From the NCBI GenBank assembly GCA_029204225.1, contig CM055110.1, positions 46,152,267-46,216,266 on the forward strand: a DNA stretch of 64,000 nucleotides. Reading direction: 5' to 3'. Numbering within the stretch: position 1 is the stretch's first letter; each line of letters begins with the position of its first letter. Below are positions 9,230 to 40,754 of this stretch, piece after piece. This DNA comes from Diphasiastrum complanatum (lineage: Eukaryota > Streptophyta > Lycopodiopsida > Lycopodiales > Lycopodiaceae). The translations under genes were made by a program, and so were the position numbers. The notes under the pieces were generated by a model. The model made no database searches. It worked only from the letters and a program-made list of their open reading frames with translations, and had not been told where the DNA came from.

Positions 9230-9885
9230 CACAGAATTACCCAACAAATCCGTCACTTTATTGATTCCAAGCAAATGTAGATAGATCAACAAGCAAACAT
9301 GAGAGCTCTGCTGCAAGTCTCCTCCCAACCATAGCTGCATAGGAATACCATAATGAGGAATGTCTGACCAGGCTCACACTATATCCCCTCAAGCACCCCT
9401 TAACCCTGACACATCCCAACGTCAATACATGGCAAATTCCATGCACAGCCGACACTTGCCACTTGGCAGTACCCTGACACATAGGCAAGCTAGTAGTGGA
9501 CAATCTGACACATGTCACTCATACATTGGACCAAGTGTCCCAATGAGCATATGACACATGTCCTGTTGACCTGTCCATTGATCGTCTGACAAGTGTCACT
9601 CATGCATTGGGGGACCAAGTGTCACTCATGCACTAGGGGACCAAGTGTCCCAGTGAGCATATGACATGTGTCACGTTGATCAGTCAACCCTTCCTACGTT
9701 CTAGGAGGTCAATCCAGCAGACTCTAATGAGACCCAGTACCCCCTTGGCCATCTCGGATTTAGTCACTATAAGATATTTACATTGCAATTTACAATTGTC
9801 TCCACAGGCCGGTGACTTAGACATTTACAATTTAATAATTACAATTTACCATACATTGGGCAAGGGATTCTAAGTACATGTGACA
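9230..9885 (-). repeat. 3' LTR of gypsy copy 1
   Basis: It begins TGTCACATG just after the polypurine tract. It shares the CCATGCACAGCCGACACTTG/CCACTTGG block and the CAAGTGTCCCAATGAGCATA block with the solo LTR near 36.3 kb. Internally it repeats short CAAGTGTC..ACTCATGCA motifs (9,530-9,660). The outer boundary is approximate. Confidence 0.7.
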
Positions 9886-9897
9886 TCCCTTCCCTCC

Positions 9898-10586
9898 TCA
9901 CATGACATTGTCCTCGATGGCAAAGTCTGGATGTTGTGTATGCAACCCATGCGCGGTCTCCCAGGTAGCAGCATTGAGAGGTCGTCCATGCCATGCAACC
10001 AAGTACTCATGGAGCAAACGATTCCACAACCGTCTATGCCTCCGGTTCAATACTCTTGCTAGTCCATGCATCACTTCCCCATGCTCCTGAAACAATACAA
10101 GGCTATCAGCCAACAAGTTATCACCATCATGTAAAACCTTCTTTAAGCATGAAACATAAAAAACAGGATGAACCTTACAACCAACAGGCAAATCCAATTC
10201 ATAAGCAACGCTATTATCTTTTTAACAATTTTTCATGGTCCACAATATCTAGGTGACAACTTAAAATACTTCCCTGTTTTTAGGGTTCTCAGGTCCTTTG
10301 GAATCCTAAGAAATACCATATCTCTTTCCTCGAACTCTCTTGGCGTACGATTGAGATCAGCATATGTCTTTGTCCGATCCATCGCCGCTTTTATATTTTC
10401 CTTTGCTAACTCCAACATCTGTTGCATGTGAGGTAGAAACTCCATAGCACTAGGTGTCTTATGAGGCATACCTATAGTAACTGGACTAGCTGGTCTAGAA
10501 CCATAATTTAGCTCGAAAGGACTCATCTTCATAGATGCATTCTTTTTATCATTATAAACTCCAACAATGGTAGGTAATGTTCCCAT
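9898..10586 (-). pseudogene. Gypsy copy 1: integrase C-terminus and chromodomain-like tail
   Basis: Two ORFs (10,586-10,233 and 10,197-9,898) cover the part after the catalytic core. The first reads SPFELNYGSRPASP and then LELAKENIKAAMDR, TYADLNR, VFLRIPKDLRTLKTGKYFKL and SPRYCGP, the standard gypsy GPY/F-type integrase C-terminus. The second reads HPVFYVSCLKKV, then a chromodomain-like VLNRRHRRLWNRLLHEYLVA followed by WHGRPLNAATWE. The EYLV-W-G...ATWE pattern is diagnostic of chromovirus chromodomains, which guide integration to modified histones. A frame break separates the two ORFs. Confidence 0.85.
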
Positions 10587-10632
10587 TGCGTTTGCCTTTC
10601 ACTCACATACCCCTGAGCATGTCTTCCAAAGT

Positions 10633-10941
10633 CTATTTAACTCTCTTAGTCTGCCCATCTGTTTCAGGATGATCAGAACTACTCATTCCCAACTGCACCT
10701 CTAACTTCTCAAATACTGCAGTCCAAAAATTGCCAGTAAAACGAGAATCTCTGTCAGACACAATGGATCTAGGTAATCCATGAAGTCTGAATACATGTTG
10801 TATAAACAAATCAGCCGTACCAGGTGCATCAATCTTATTACTAGTTGGGATAAAATGAGCCATTTTTGTGAGTCTGTCAACCACAACTAGGATAGCATTA
10901 TGTTGCTGCTGCGTATGCGGTAAACATGTAATAAAGTCCAT
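10633..10941 (-). pseudogene. Gypsy copy 1: integrase catalytic core with Glu-to-Lys change
   Basis: The frame reads MDFITCLP, VVVDRLTKMAHFIP, IVSDRDSRFTGNFW and DHPETDGQTKRVK, then a stop. This covers the DD35E core. Counting 35 residues after the second catalytic Asp (in VSDRD) puts AAG (Lys) where the family has Glu (normally QTERVN). The same change occurs in copy 2. The integrase should be inactive as read. The ORF is separated from the upstream pol ORF by only a short gap. Confidence 0.9.
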
Positions 10942-10953
10942 GGAAATACTCTC

Positions 10954-12594
10954 TCATATCCCTTCTGGTATAGGTAACGGGCATAATAATCCAGGCACTT
11001 TAATCCTTTCAGCCTTATCAACTTGACACTTAAAACAATGTGTCACATAATGGTTTACTTCTTTCTTAAGTCTCGACCACCAAAAGTTATGTCGTATAAT
11101 CAACTGATAGGTCCTATCCACACCATGATGACCAGCACTAGGGCTATCGTGACAGAGATGCAAGATCCTTTTTCGCAGCACCTCACAAGCTGGAATAAGA
11201 GCCTTGCCATTTCTCATCACTATTCCATCTTCTATGGAATACTTAAGATAAGTGCGAACCAAGGTAGAAGAGCTCTCCTCTTGAAACTCTGCATGGCCAT
11301 GACTCGCCTCCTGTTCCACTTTCTTACAATGAGGATCTTCCTGTTGAGCCTTTCTTATCTCAAACAGTAAGTCATTTTCAATAACTACAAATGACATCTG
11401 ATACACCACACGAGATAGTGCATTTGCCACACGATTCTCAACACCTTTCTTGTACCGAATCTCCATTAGAAATTCATGCATGAGCTCAGACCATCTGGCT
11501 TGCCGACCTCTAAGGTCTGGCTGCTTACAAAAGTATCTCAAGGTATCATGATCAGTGAATACCTCAAATTTCGATCCATACAAATAATGCCTCCATGCCT
11601 TTAATGCATGAATTATGGCATATAACTCCTTTTCATGAGTTGGATAATTTTTCTGAGCAGGGTTGAGCTTCTTGCTCTCAAAGGCCACAGGCCTACCCTC
11701 TTGCATCAGAATAGCTCCCACAACAATGTCACTCGCATCCATATCTATAACATAGGGCTTTTGAGGGTCTACTATCTTTAGAGTGATGCACTCAGCAATA
11801 GCTTGTTTCAACTGATCAAAGCTTGCTTGCTGCAGTTCAGTCCACTCACCAAATCTATTATTTTGAGTCAAATCAGTCAAAGGTGCTGCAATATAGGAGT
11901 ATTTCTTAACATATTTTCTATAGAATACTGCCAATCCAAGAAAAGAACGGAGTGTTGTCAAATCAGCTGGCACAAGCCACGCAACGATAACAACAACCTT
12001 CTTAGAATCTGGCCTTACTCCATCAGCAGACACTACATGACCAAGATACTCAATCTCTTTTTTAAACAATTCACTTTTTTTACTATTGGCAAACAAAGTG
12101 TTCTCCCTCAAAGTAGACAACACAGTCCTAAGGTGAGCCATATGCTTGACCTCACCTGCACTGTAAGTCAAAATGTCATCAACAAAGTTTACGACAAATT
12201 TACCCATATACGGTCTGAGCACATCATTCATCATCATCATGAATGTAGCTGGGGCATTAGTCAATCCAAATGGCATCACAAGATACTCATAGTGACCGAA
12301 CCTAGTTCTGAAGGCAGTCTTGTGTACATCCTCTTCACGAACTCTAACCTGATGATATTCACTCTTTAGGTCTATTTTACTGAACACAGTGGCACATGAC
12401 AAGGCATCAAGCAAATCATCTATACGTGGCATAGGATATCGATGTTTAACCGTTATCTTGTTCAAACCTCGATAATTCACACACATACGCCATGATCCAT
12501 CCTTCTTTATTACAAGAATGATCGGAGAGGCAAAAGGGGAATAACTAGGTCGTATCTGCCCCTTGGCCAGATAATCATCGACCATCCATCTCAC
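10954..12594 (-). pseudogene. Gypsy copy 1: reverse transcriptase, RNase H and integrase zinc finger
   Basis: This 546-codon open frame is the longest in the window. RT motifs are IRPSYSPFASPIILVIKKDG (residues 14-33), CVNYRGLN (38-45), MPFGLTNAPATF and the catalytic NFVDDILTYS (FVDD, 137-140). RNase H follows with DMDASDIVVGAIL, NYPTHEKELYAI and FTDHDTLRYF. The integrase HHCC finger is seen as CHDSPSAGHHGV...HCFKCQ near the end. The start is internal: the polyprotein once continued from the protease frame upstream. In chromoviruses this enzyme copies the element RNA in cytoplasmic particles. The frame itself is undamaged, in contrast to the rest of the element. Confidence 0.95.
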
Positions 12595-13255
12595 TTCCTC
12601 TTCCTCCTTAAGACTTATTATGTAAGGATGTCTATTGACAGGACATGATTTGGGTATTAATTCAATCTTATGTTCAACATTCCTCTTAGGAGGTAAAACA
12701 GATGGAAGATCATCTATGAACGCACTGAAAACTCTCTCCTAATCTCTTGATCCAAATTGGCAATAGTACTGGTTTGCACACATTTCATGCTACTCTGACT
12801 AGTATTAGTAGACATATCAAGTAGAAAGCAAACACACATGTACGCACAATGGATCCTACACAACTGCGTTGCTGAAACAAGTGGTCCAGGAGGCACATCC
12901 CGCTCACCACGAAGGGAATGCATCACACCATCAAACTGGAACTCATACACATGAGTATCTCAGGCTATGTGTGGCTTCCACATTGTGTGCCAACAAATGT
13001 CCAACACCACATCAAACTGCGCAAGCCGTGTTATCTCAAAATCCAACTCTTTTGTGTAACTTTGTACAATTAGTGGAATGCCCACAACCCTCTTATCCCA
13101 AATCTTTGTACCCTTTCCATCGGCCATTTCCATTGTGTACTAGTACTGGGATGGTTGAGTATTCACACCTAACTTCCAAACCAAAGTTGAATTCAACACA
13201 TTATGAGAGGACCCAGTGTCAAATAGAACCTGAACATCTCTACCACACACTGTCC
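12595..13255 (-). pseudogene. Gypsy copy 1: aspartic protease region, frame-broken
   Basis: The minus strand reads FDTGSSHNVLNSTLV near 13,235-13,190, the DTG catalytic motif. MADGKGTKIWDKRV, FEITRLAQFDVVL and HSLRGERDVPPGPLV follow. The order matches the better preserved protease of copy 2. At least one in-frame stop and a shift into the 12,950-12,714 ORF break it. A pepsin-like retroviral protease would release gag and pol products. Confidence 0.85.
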
Positions 13256-14473
13256 TCACATAACAATAAGAGAAGTGTTAGGAAATTGATACCCTTGGCG
13301 AGCCGATTTTGATAAAAGCGCTGGTGGAGCCGTGTCCACTCTCCTGGCCACCGAAACATTCATGAGATGTGGAACATCTGGATTGGCTTCCTGCTCGATC
13401 TCTTCCATTGTCATAGGGTCATCACCCTGGTTCATATGGTCCACCTGAAGATTATATGTGGTCTGCATCAAGTTCCGTGGACATTCCTTCCACCTATGTT
13501 GTCCCAAACATCCAAAACAGAGGTTCTCTCTCTTTGCACGTTCTTGGTCCTGTGGCGGCAACATTGAAGGACACTGACCCTTTTGGGCATTGGGCTGCCC
13601 ATACAACCCTTTGCCTTTTGGAGCCCCTGCACCCTTCTTCCTTTGGTCACCCCGAGCTTGCCACTGATTGGTTTGACCTTCAAACTTTCTCTTTTTGTTC
13701 CATTTGTCCTTGCATCCCCAAGGTTGCTGACCACCTATATCAGCTATCGCAACAGGATCCGGGCCTTTTTTTCTATCTTCATAATACAAAGCCATCTGGA
13801 TGGCTCCCCGCAAATTATGAGATTGCTCCTTTCGCACGAAAGGGCGAATACTCTCTCGAAGTCCCTCCACAAAGTGAAATATTTGCATGTACATAGGAAC
13901 TTCTAGAGGAATGTGTAACAAAGCCTCTCGGTACTTGTCTGCATAATCCTGCACACTCAAGTTACCCTGTTTCAAATAAGATCATTGTTGCATGGCTCTG
14001 TAGGGCACCCAATTTTGCGCAAACATTTGCCAGAGGGCCATGTGGTTGGGACTAGGTCATCCTTTTCCACCTTCCTCCACCACCTTTGTGCTGACTCTTG
14101 AAAATGATATGTGGCTTCAGCAATCATCTCAGTTTCACGTTTATGCCACACATCTGGAATGCTTTCTCCCATTTTTGCAACCAATTCTCCACGGCATCAA
14201 TAGTTCTCATAGATATTGTTCCAGTGAACTTCGGAGGTTTTAAATCTTTGATAGTAGGTAGCTTTCTCTTTCAAAACCCCAACTCAGCTTCATGGCCCAT
14301 TGACAATGTTCTTTCTGCTTCCATAGCTATACCATTGACTCTCTCAGGAACATTAATTCCTTTACCTTTGAGTTGCTCCAAAATCAGCTTAAGAGTAGCT
14401 TCGATAGTATCCACCTTGGAACATATAGCATCTAATCTCTGTGAATCTTGAATGGTGTTGCTTGCGGATGCCA
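13256..14473 (-). pseudogene. Gypsy copy 1: gag with CCHC zinc knuckle
   Basis: The start is MASASNTIQDSQRLDAICSK at 14,473, matched by MASSSNTTYDSQ in copy 2. Capsid sequence follows in two frames (14,184-13,972 and 13,975-13,256) with the junction broken near 13,975 and 14,270. Near the end is CFGCLGQHRWKEC, a CCHC-type knuckle (CxxCx3Hx4C) for RNA binding, preceded by a Lys/Gly/Gln-rich segment. The family makes virus-like particles from this protein. Breaks make it non-functional here. Confidence 0.9.
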
Positions 14474-14750
14474 TAACAGAAAAATAGGTAGTAGAAACAA
14501 AGCAAAACCAGGCTCTCAGCACCTCAAATCACTACACAGATAGGTTATCCTGAATTCCTAGAAGAACTGGATACAATAGATCTCCTACAGCCAAGTTCTA
14601 ACTACACATAGACTCTTCTTCTCCAAAAATCAGCAAACTAGGGTTTCAAACTGACAATTGGCAAAAAACTATGGATGATCACCGAATCAGAAGGCAAAAA
14701 GCCCTACCCTAATAGCGACCTACTACAAGAAACTTATTGCAACTGACAGA

Positions 14751-16759
14751 TCTGAAAAATACTGAGTATTGAAGAAGTTACAAACAGATTTACAAATCCT
14801 ATGTGGGCTAGATTATCACAAAAGCGAAGAGAATAATCAAGCCGCATAGCAGAAAATGCTCAAAGGCTGCCAGAAGATCAGCACTGATAGCTCCCCAAGA
14901 ATCTGTCCACCTGTAGCTCCAACTGGATCTAACCAAAAGCTGCATCCTACTTACCAAATAATGATGGATAGACACAACATGTGACACTAACCTGGAGACT
15001 ACTGTGCATATAACCATGCAGCTCACCTGATCACTCGCCAAAGTATCAGCTGTCACTCTCTGAGCAACCATCTCCATCTCTGCTGGCTCACAACCATGGG
15101 CATGCTAGATCCACATCACCTTATAATGCACTCCATGCCCTCAAAATATGTACCACCTCCAGGTACACTCCATGCCACCTACCTCCAAGTAGGCATGACC
15201 CGTCCTTAGGTCACCACATGATGCACCAGCTGAAGAACATCGTCCTTACATCAAATGACATATCATATCTGAGCAACTGTAGCATCTCCCTGAATGCCAC
15301 CCCAATGGACTCGTCATCCACATACTATGCTCACCTGATGTCTCCGATCCTGGTCACCATCCTGCTAGACAAGCCGAACTCTAAAGCATCACTCTAGTTT
15401 TCCCTTCTGAAAGCCAGAAAAAGTCCACCTTGCTCAATTGCAGGATAATTTGGAATGCATCTTTTAATTTCGCGGTCATTTTTTGATTAGGTGAAATATT
15501 AAGGGATGAGATTGGGCTTCAAGAATTAGAGCACTTTGACTTAAAAATTATAATTTCCACACCTCCTGGAGATAGCCTCTCTTTATTTACCTCCTCATTG
15601 GTGTGTCTGTCTGTCTATCTATCTCTCCTCTAATTATTTGATGTTTTTTCTACTGGAGTTAGTGAATTTAGTAGTTTTGGATCCAAGGCAGATAACTATG
15701 GATCAAGTTCAGAACAACTAGGACTTAGAGAAGAAAGAAAAAAAGCTTTATTAATGTCTTTTCCATGTCAAAAGGCATATAAGACTAGTAAAAGTACATG
15801 TCAAATATGTGGTAACCGTGGGATGACAAAATTTCCAGAATTCACACATGTGGGAAATGTCCACAAGAGTGACTGATCTCAATTAAGCTATGTGATTGGC
15901 ACTATAACCTGATTCTAGATTGATCAACAAAATCTAGTTCAGAAGAAATGGCTAATCCACAATCTAGCATGCTAATCAACATAATATAGTAGTAATGAAT
16001 CAAAGAATGAATAAAAATACAAGATTTCAATGTATGAGCATTAGCCTCAACACGAGTTAGAGAGAGAGAGCTAGAGAGATAACAAGCAATATTTGTTCAG
16101 ATCCAAAATGGCATGAGATAGCTACAAAACTTTGGTTCTTCATTATTGATTGTGTGGAGAGCTACACATATTTATGGAGTTTGAGGTAGCTCGAGATAGA
16201 ACCATATCTATCCACTCCAAAATGACATCTAAAGTGACATCTAGAGTCTATGTGACATTTGTCACTTGTCATGCATGAAATTCTACCAACTTTTTACAAG
16301 TGTACTAGTTCTAACTAGAAATGTCCAAATCATCATGCATGTGTCCATTAAACTTTGTGCATGCCTTGCATGTCACTGTGGATCACTTACAATTAATGCA
16401 TGTGAGTTGCCACGAGTTTCTACAAGCATAATCATGCTAATTCTATGTCTACAAACTATATGCAAGTTGCATTTATCAAACTAGATAATACATAACCATG
16501 TAGCTCGAGTTCTATGTAGGCCAAACTTGGCATTTTGCATAAATAAGCTACATACTTGCATGGTACAACATTTGTAGCAAGTCAAGAAATCAATATGGAT
16601 TGTTTTTCAATTTTAACAGGGAGCTTATGAAATGTCTCCGAAATAGTAAATAAAGGAACATCTACTATGAAACTGAAATAAGTGCGGTGAGATATGTAGG
16701 AGCATAGTAAAGGATAACACTATCATCAGGTCCTGCTGGTGCTGATGCTATTAAAGGAT
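14751..16759. other. No gene recognised
   Basis: Unassigned sequence beyond the gypsy leader. It has short CA/TC-rich stretches (TGTCTGTCTGTCTATC near 15,605) and a GA-rich patch at 16,060-16,080. No coding similarity was seen. Confidence 0.6.
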
Positions 16760-17300
16760 GTGATGCGAGCTGTAGCATGGGGGAGCTCTGGTAGCCTCTA
16801 ACGGATGTCTCCTCACATGAGGTCTGACTGCTCGGGCAATAACATGGCTATAAATAGTGCGCTGTCACTGATCCTCTGTGAACTAGTTCTTATCGGTTCA
16901 CCAATTGTAGTCAATTGGCCCCACAACTCCTTAATTTGCATGAAATAGGACCCTATCCCCTCATTTTCCTACATGGGAACACCTAGGAGTTTGGTCCACA
17001 AAAACATCATTCACACGGGATTCGCCATTTGAAATTGTGTTTTTAGTGCCTCCCAAGTGCCTCTTACAGTCACAGCTTCACTAATATGAGCAATGACATG
17101 GTCCTTCACGGCCAAATTGATTAATGATAAGGCCTTTTGTGCCTTTTTTTCAAATGAACAAATGTTGGTGGAGTTGTATTTGGGCGTTGCTCCACCCTTG
17201 TCCATCAAAATACTCTGCATTTTAAATTTTCAAATGCTATAATTGGACACCCCATCCTATTTGCTGGCTTCTCCAAGCATGGATTCCCCTATTCCTACCA
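16760..17300 (-). pseudogene. Ty1/copia gag fragment
   Basis: The minus strand reads DGVSNYS, then FKMQSILMDKG, KKAQKALSLINLAVKDHVIA, WEALKTQFQMANPV and KELWGQLTTIGEPI, with ALFIAMLLPEQSDLM near the end. This is the N-terminal gag of copia elements (UBN2-type). Several stops interrupt it. A similar gag relic lies at 52,600-53,170 on the same strand. Confidence 0.85.
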
Positions 17301-17419
17301 TCCCACCAAAAATTGCTCCTATAAGACCTTAATGAGGCCAAATAGAGAGCTTATAGGAAACTCTCAAGCTCGCTTCTTAAAAAATAGGCTCAAAAGACAA
17401 AGTATAAACGAAATGGGCT

Positions 17420-17560
17420 TCTTATGGTTGGGTGCTTTTTTTTACTATGTGGCATATGACTACTGGCCAATATCTAAACTTGAGAGTCTAAGGTAAATTG
17501 CTTCTATTATGGTTGGGTGCTTTTTTTACTATGTGGCACATGACTAAAGTACCATGTCAA
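17420..17560. repeat. Short local duplication
   Basis: A block around TTATGGTTGGGTGCTTTTTT followed by ACTATGTGGCA(T/C)ATGACTA occurs twice about 90 bp apart. Confidence 0.8.
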
Positions 17561-17687
17561 AGTCATGTTAGGATCTAGTGCAATATGCAGACCACATAGT
17601 CAATCACCATAGACACTCCTCACAAGCTCTCAAAGATGGCATAACAAAAGTTAACAGATTACAAAGAAACACTGTAGAGTATTCACA

Positions 17688-17960
17688 AACTGCATGAAAA
17701 GGCATGTGTCCTAAAATTGGCCTACCACCTATCAAATTAAGGTCATGCCCAATATGGCCAAATTCAACCAACAAACTTGGGACATGCCCCCAAGTATAGC
17801 AAGTATTGTAAATAACTCTGTACAGGCTAATTCTTCCTATGTGTGGCTACTCGGCTAACCCAAGTAGCTGACTACGGGATTAGTGCCCGACTGATATGAC
17901 AATAGTGGGTCACGTCCCGATAACAACCAAACTATCAGTCTAAAATCCGACCCAACAACT
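17688..17960. repeat. Dispersed repeat, copy 1
   Basis: Shares with 42,599-42,850 the blocks TGGCCTACCACCT, CCCAATATGGCCA, GGACATGCCCC and the long GTGGCTACTCGGCTAACCCA, then TACGGGATTAGTGCCCGA and GTCACGTCCCGAT. Similarity is roughly three quarters by eye. Each copy lies 5' of a copia pol relic on the plus strand, so it may be LTR or untranslated copia sequence. Confidence 0.75.
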
Positions 17961-18149
17961 TCGCGTTGACAGTCCACCCACTTTGTACATGCATTAACTG
18001 TAATGAGACGGTTGTTTGTAACAGAGTACATCGCAACATGTCAAGCTTCAAAAGAAGCTGTATAGATCAGGTTATTACTTCTCGACTTACATCACACTCA
18101 GTTCAATGCTACTACCATTCTGTGTGGCATTTTGAGCTGTATTTCACTG

Positions 18150-18330
18150 TCAATGAATCCCAGATTTTATGGCAAGTCTAAGCACATCGAAATCCAGTAT
18201 CATTTCATTTGGAAAAAGGTTTTCTCAGGGCAAGGACTCTTCAATACTGCTCCGTGTGACAACAGAATGGTTGCAGACATATTCACCAAAGCGCTATTCA
18301 TAGAATTGCTATTGGTAACTCTACATGTGC
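18150..18330 (+). pseudogene. Ty1/copia RNase H C-terminal fragment
   Basis: The frame reads GKSKHIEIQYHFIWKKV, then MVADIFTKAL, the invariant end of copia pol (KHIxIxYHFIREKV...DIFTKAL). Only the last ~60 codons remain. Confidence 0.85.
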
Positions 18331-18815
18331 ACATATGGTCCCAAACCTTGTACTAACTCCATTTAGTGTGTTCTTGGCCTCACAAGGATATTAGTTACTT
18401 TCGGGTCGTGAAATATTACCTAACTTAAGAGATTAAAGTTAAAGAAAAAATAATTACAGTTTGAAATTATCCACAAACTCTGGCAGACAATTCATAAAGC
18501 TTCCAGGTACAAATATCCTTAGAATCCATAATTCTAGAATATAATAATTCATTCAACTAAAATCTCTAGGAGAATCATTAAGATATAAACTGATTAAAAC
18601 TCAACTTTGAGTATCCTAGATACTCTCATGAGTTAAATGCCCCTGTTTCTAGCATCAAATGCAAGAAAATAACAATCATTCATCTTAATAGATTTTTCTG
18701 TCCCCCTATGATAACTGGAGATCTAATCATTTTTCTAGGGATGATGTGACAATTACAAGAGATGTTTTTGTAGTTTGTAATGGGAAAGGTAATGATTATA
18801 GGTGTGTTTTTCCAT

Positions 18816-19064
18816 AAAAGAAAAGTTTTATTTTTTATAGAAATGCCATTTGTTATGTCCATGACCAGCAAATTAGATTTAGTATACTCCTAGTCTTGGA
18901 TACACCACCGTACTCCAGTGAAACAAGCTGCTAGTTATGCCATGTCCTAACAGCTTGTTTCACTGAAGTACCATGTATTCAAGACTAGGAGTATACTGAA
19001 TCCTATGTGCTAGTCATGGACATAACAAATGGCATTTCTATAAGGAATAAAACTTTTCTTTTTG
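18816..19064. mobile_element. Foldback/MITE-like hairpin of about 245 bp
   Basis: The left arm (18,816-18,930) and right arm (18,953-19,064) are inverted copies with about 88% identity by eye. Shared blocks include AGAAAAGTTTTATT, ATAGAAATGCCATTTGTTAT, GTATACTCCTAGTCTTG and AGTGAAACAAGCTG. The loop is about 22 bp. There is no coding capacity. Transcripts would fold into a long hairpin of the kind that can feed small-RNA pathways. Confidence 0.85.
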
Positions 19065-19892
19065 CGAACTGGTCACCTTTTGTGCCACAAACTTCTGATC
19101 TAGACCATACCTTGTGAAACCCTATGCAACTAGTCAAGTGCAACTTCGATGAAGCATCGAGGAAGTGTAAGGATCGCCTAATGAAAATCCGACTAGATTC
19201 TGTTGCAAACAACCAAAAGGACACCTATGGAACAAAACCACCCAACCAACAGGAAATGGCTAGTCAATACCTTAACCACTTCACCCCCATGCCATGGTGA
19301 ATGAATGCAAGAGAGGAGGGGCTCCTGGCTACAAGGATCAAAAAATTCAATAGGTAGATGAGCGAGTTTCAACTAGTATATATTTTCTCCCATGAGGAGA
19401 GAATATTTTTCTTAGGATCCCCATGCAACCTGAAATAACAATTGACCTCCTATTCTTACATTACAGCAATCAAACACCATGCAAGTGGAATTCCAAATGT
19501 GAGGGGTGCTAATTCCAAGACTGATATGCAAGGTGCACGAGTGTCGTATTCAAGGCTGAGCAAGGGCATTGGGTTCAAGAAAAATTCTGTTCTTGTAGGT
19601 GTGCAAGAACACGTAGGAGCAAAAGAGGGCCCAAGCATTTTAGCGTCAAACAACAAAAAAGCCGTGGGTGCAGGTGGCCAAAAAGTCCTTTATCTAGTTT
19701 TTTTTATTGTTGGAAATTGTTTTGAGGATGGGTTGGGAGGCAAGCTAGAATATTCAACCTCCATGCCTCTACTCCAATCATGAGCTTAACCCTCCAAGGC
19801 ATGAGGTAGGAAGAACATGAGAGGATTATGCTTTGGTAGCTACAACATGTGGCTGAGCTAAGAGAGACACACTAGGGGAGAGTAGCGTGACG

Positions 19893-38882
<18,990 letters not shown>

Positions 38883-38899
38883 TTAGAAGCACAAGTATT

Positions 38900-40640
38900 T
38901 TGTGAAGGTAATTATGGAGCCTACTCGTTCAAGTATACAATAGTGATTTATGATTGATGAGATTAATGACGTTTCCTTTTTTAAATAACTAGGCCCTTGT
39001 GGAAATGTAGGCTAGACTTTTGAATGAAGCAAAATATTGGGTGCTCAATATAACCCTATTGTTAGGTGTGCCTCAATAACGCATTATTTCTTGTTCTATT
39101 ATGTCACCATGTTGTAAAGCTTGCCCTTTATCAACTAACATTTCTATCATTATATGGCATTTGATCTTTATCGAGAGATACAATAGACTCTATTAGAATT
39201 TTGGACGTGTTCCAATCATTGTCATGGTTGTATAACTATGTAAAAAGTTATCACTATTCAATACAAGCCCAGTCTTATACCTTTTAAATATATTGATGGA
39301 TGGCATTTTGTAAACCACTGGAGTGGACTCTTATTGTCTTGATTATTTGCTTAGCAACAAAACGCGTAAGATATATAATTTTATTTTTAAATAACATGTA
39401 TTTGATATGATTGTGCCAACACGGAGCTCTTCGAATGACAAGGGTATGACGATCCCTTTCATTCTTTGTTTCTAGTGCACTAAAAATTTTAGAAGTAAAT
39501 CTAGTATTCACAATCATTATTTGATTGATAAATATTATGACGTATGGCCAATTTTGATCTGTCATAATAATTAAGTTAAACATTGATTCTAGATCTTGGT
39601 GATTGAGTGAAGTATCTTAAATTACTTTTGTAGTACCTAGAAAGATTAGATGCATCTAAATATGATTGCACATAGAGCATCACATATTGCATAATTTGTA
39701 ACATGGCTATGGAAGTGCATAATTGGAAGTAGTTGTTGGAATATTGTTATGAAAACTTTGCCAAGCTAAATAGAGAGAAGGCATCATGCTGAACATCATA
39801 ATAAAAAGTTGGATAACAACGCTATTTTGACCAAGTGTGCATAATGCTAGTTGTATGGACCAAAAAATTCAAGCAAATATCATGGACATAAATAATGCCA
39901 AAAAAAAGCATAAGTGGATCTGTTAAAGAACGACCACCCCACAATACAACAATACCATAGAAATCAACTAATAGAATCGATATAAAACAAACACGTTAGC
40001 AAGGTAAGGTAGATTGATTGCCGATTATTGATAGGTATTATAGAATGTACTACTGCGACATAGAACATGAACATGTATGTTGCACTAATTAATGTCAATG
40101 TTTTGTACAAAGAAACACCATGTGAACAACATTGGACACTAAAATATGCCATAACAAAAAGAGAACCTTTAGGTAGTTGTAGGGATTGTGAATAACTTTT
40201 GGTAGATTCAATGTCAAGTAACTATGAGCATCAAATCGATTTTAGTGCATAAATGTGGATGTGAATATCGAATAGTCATGGTCTCAAAATGTGTTGATAC
40301 TTGTCAAGGCAATTGCATGGATTGAGATTGCCATCTACAAGTAGTACAAAATGGCTTAATATTTAAAAATACATCCCTATATTGAAGTAGTTGTTTTTAG
40401 AGACATTATTTCTAGTGAATCAGGGGGAAATGACTTTGATGCTTATAGAGTTGGTGCATTTACAAAACATAATAAAGTTGGATCTACTCTTATTGATTAA
40501 GAGACACAATCAACATCAATGTCATAGAATTTCAAGTGGTTTTTCAACAACACACAACATAAAATATCATTATTAGTTATTCAAGCAACACTCCCAAGCG
40601 GTCTTTAAAGATTTCAAAACCTAGTGGAGAAACTTGACAT
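38900..40640. other. No gene recognised
   Basis: AT-rich intergenic sequence. Short ORFs (for example minus strand 39,583-39,284) carry no motif I can name. Confidence 0.55.
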
Positions 40641-40754
40641 AGTTGGTGCGTCTTATGAATGTTACCCAAAGTGGGATATTGATTGCCTGAGGATAAGAAT
40701 GACATTAGGGATGGTTAAATGAATATTTGAAACAAAGTATAATTCAGATAAAGG

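Larger units (their letters stand above)
9230..14750 (-). mobile_element. Ty3/gypsy chromovirus, copy 1, 5' LTR not found
   Basis: On the minus strand the order is leader, gag, protease, RT, RNase H, integrase, chromodomain-like end, polypurine tract, 3' LTR. This is the standard chromovirus order. Several frameshifts and stops break it into ORFs (listed separately). A purine-rich tract (complement of 9,886-9,897) directly precedes the LTR start TGTCACATG. The LTR occupies roughly 9,230-9,885; its outer end is uncertain. A related LTR fragment lies at 36,190-36,540. Beyond gag (from 14,473 upward) the leader resembles that of copy 2, but no matching 5' LTR or tRNA primer site was found up to 15,450. 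The 5' end is therefore deleted or unrecognised. Confidence 0.9.

Noticed and set aside
11803-12369. 188-codon plus-strand ORF
   Set aside because: It is the antisense shadow of the gypsy reverse transcriptase.
13456-13906. Plus-strand ORFs of 107 and 146 codons
   Set aside because: Antisense to gypsy gag; no motif of their own.
19442-19783. 113-codon plus-strand ORF just upstream of the DnaJ-type exon
   Set aside because: No motif, no splice site joining it in frame to exon 1, and the exon has its own ATG; not enough to call an upstream exon.
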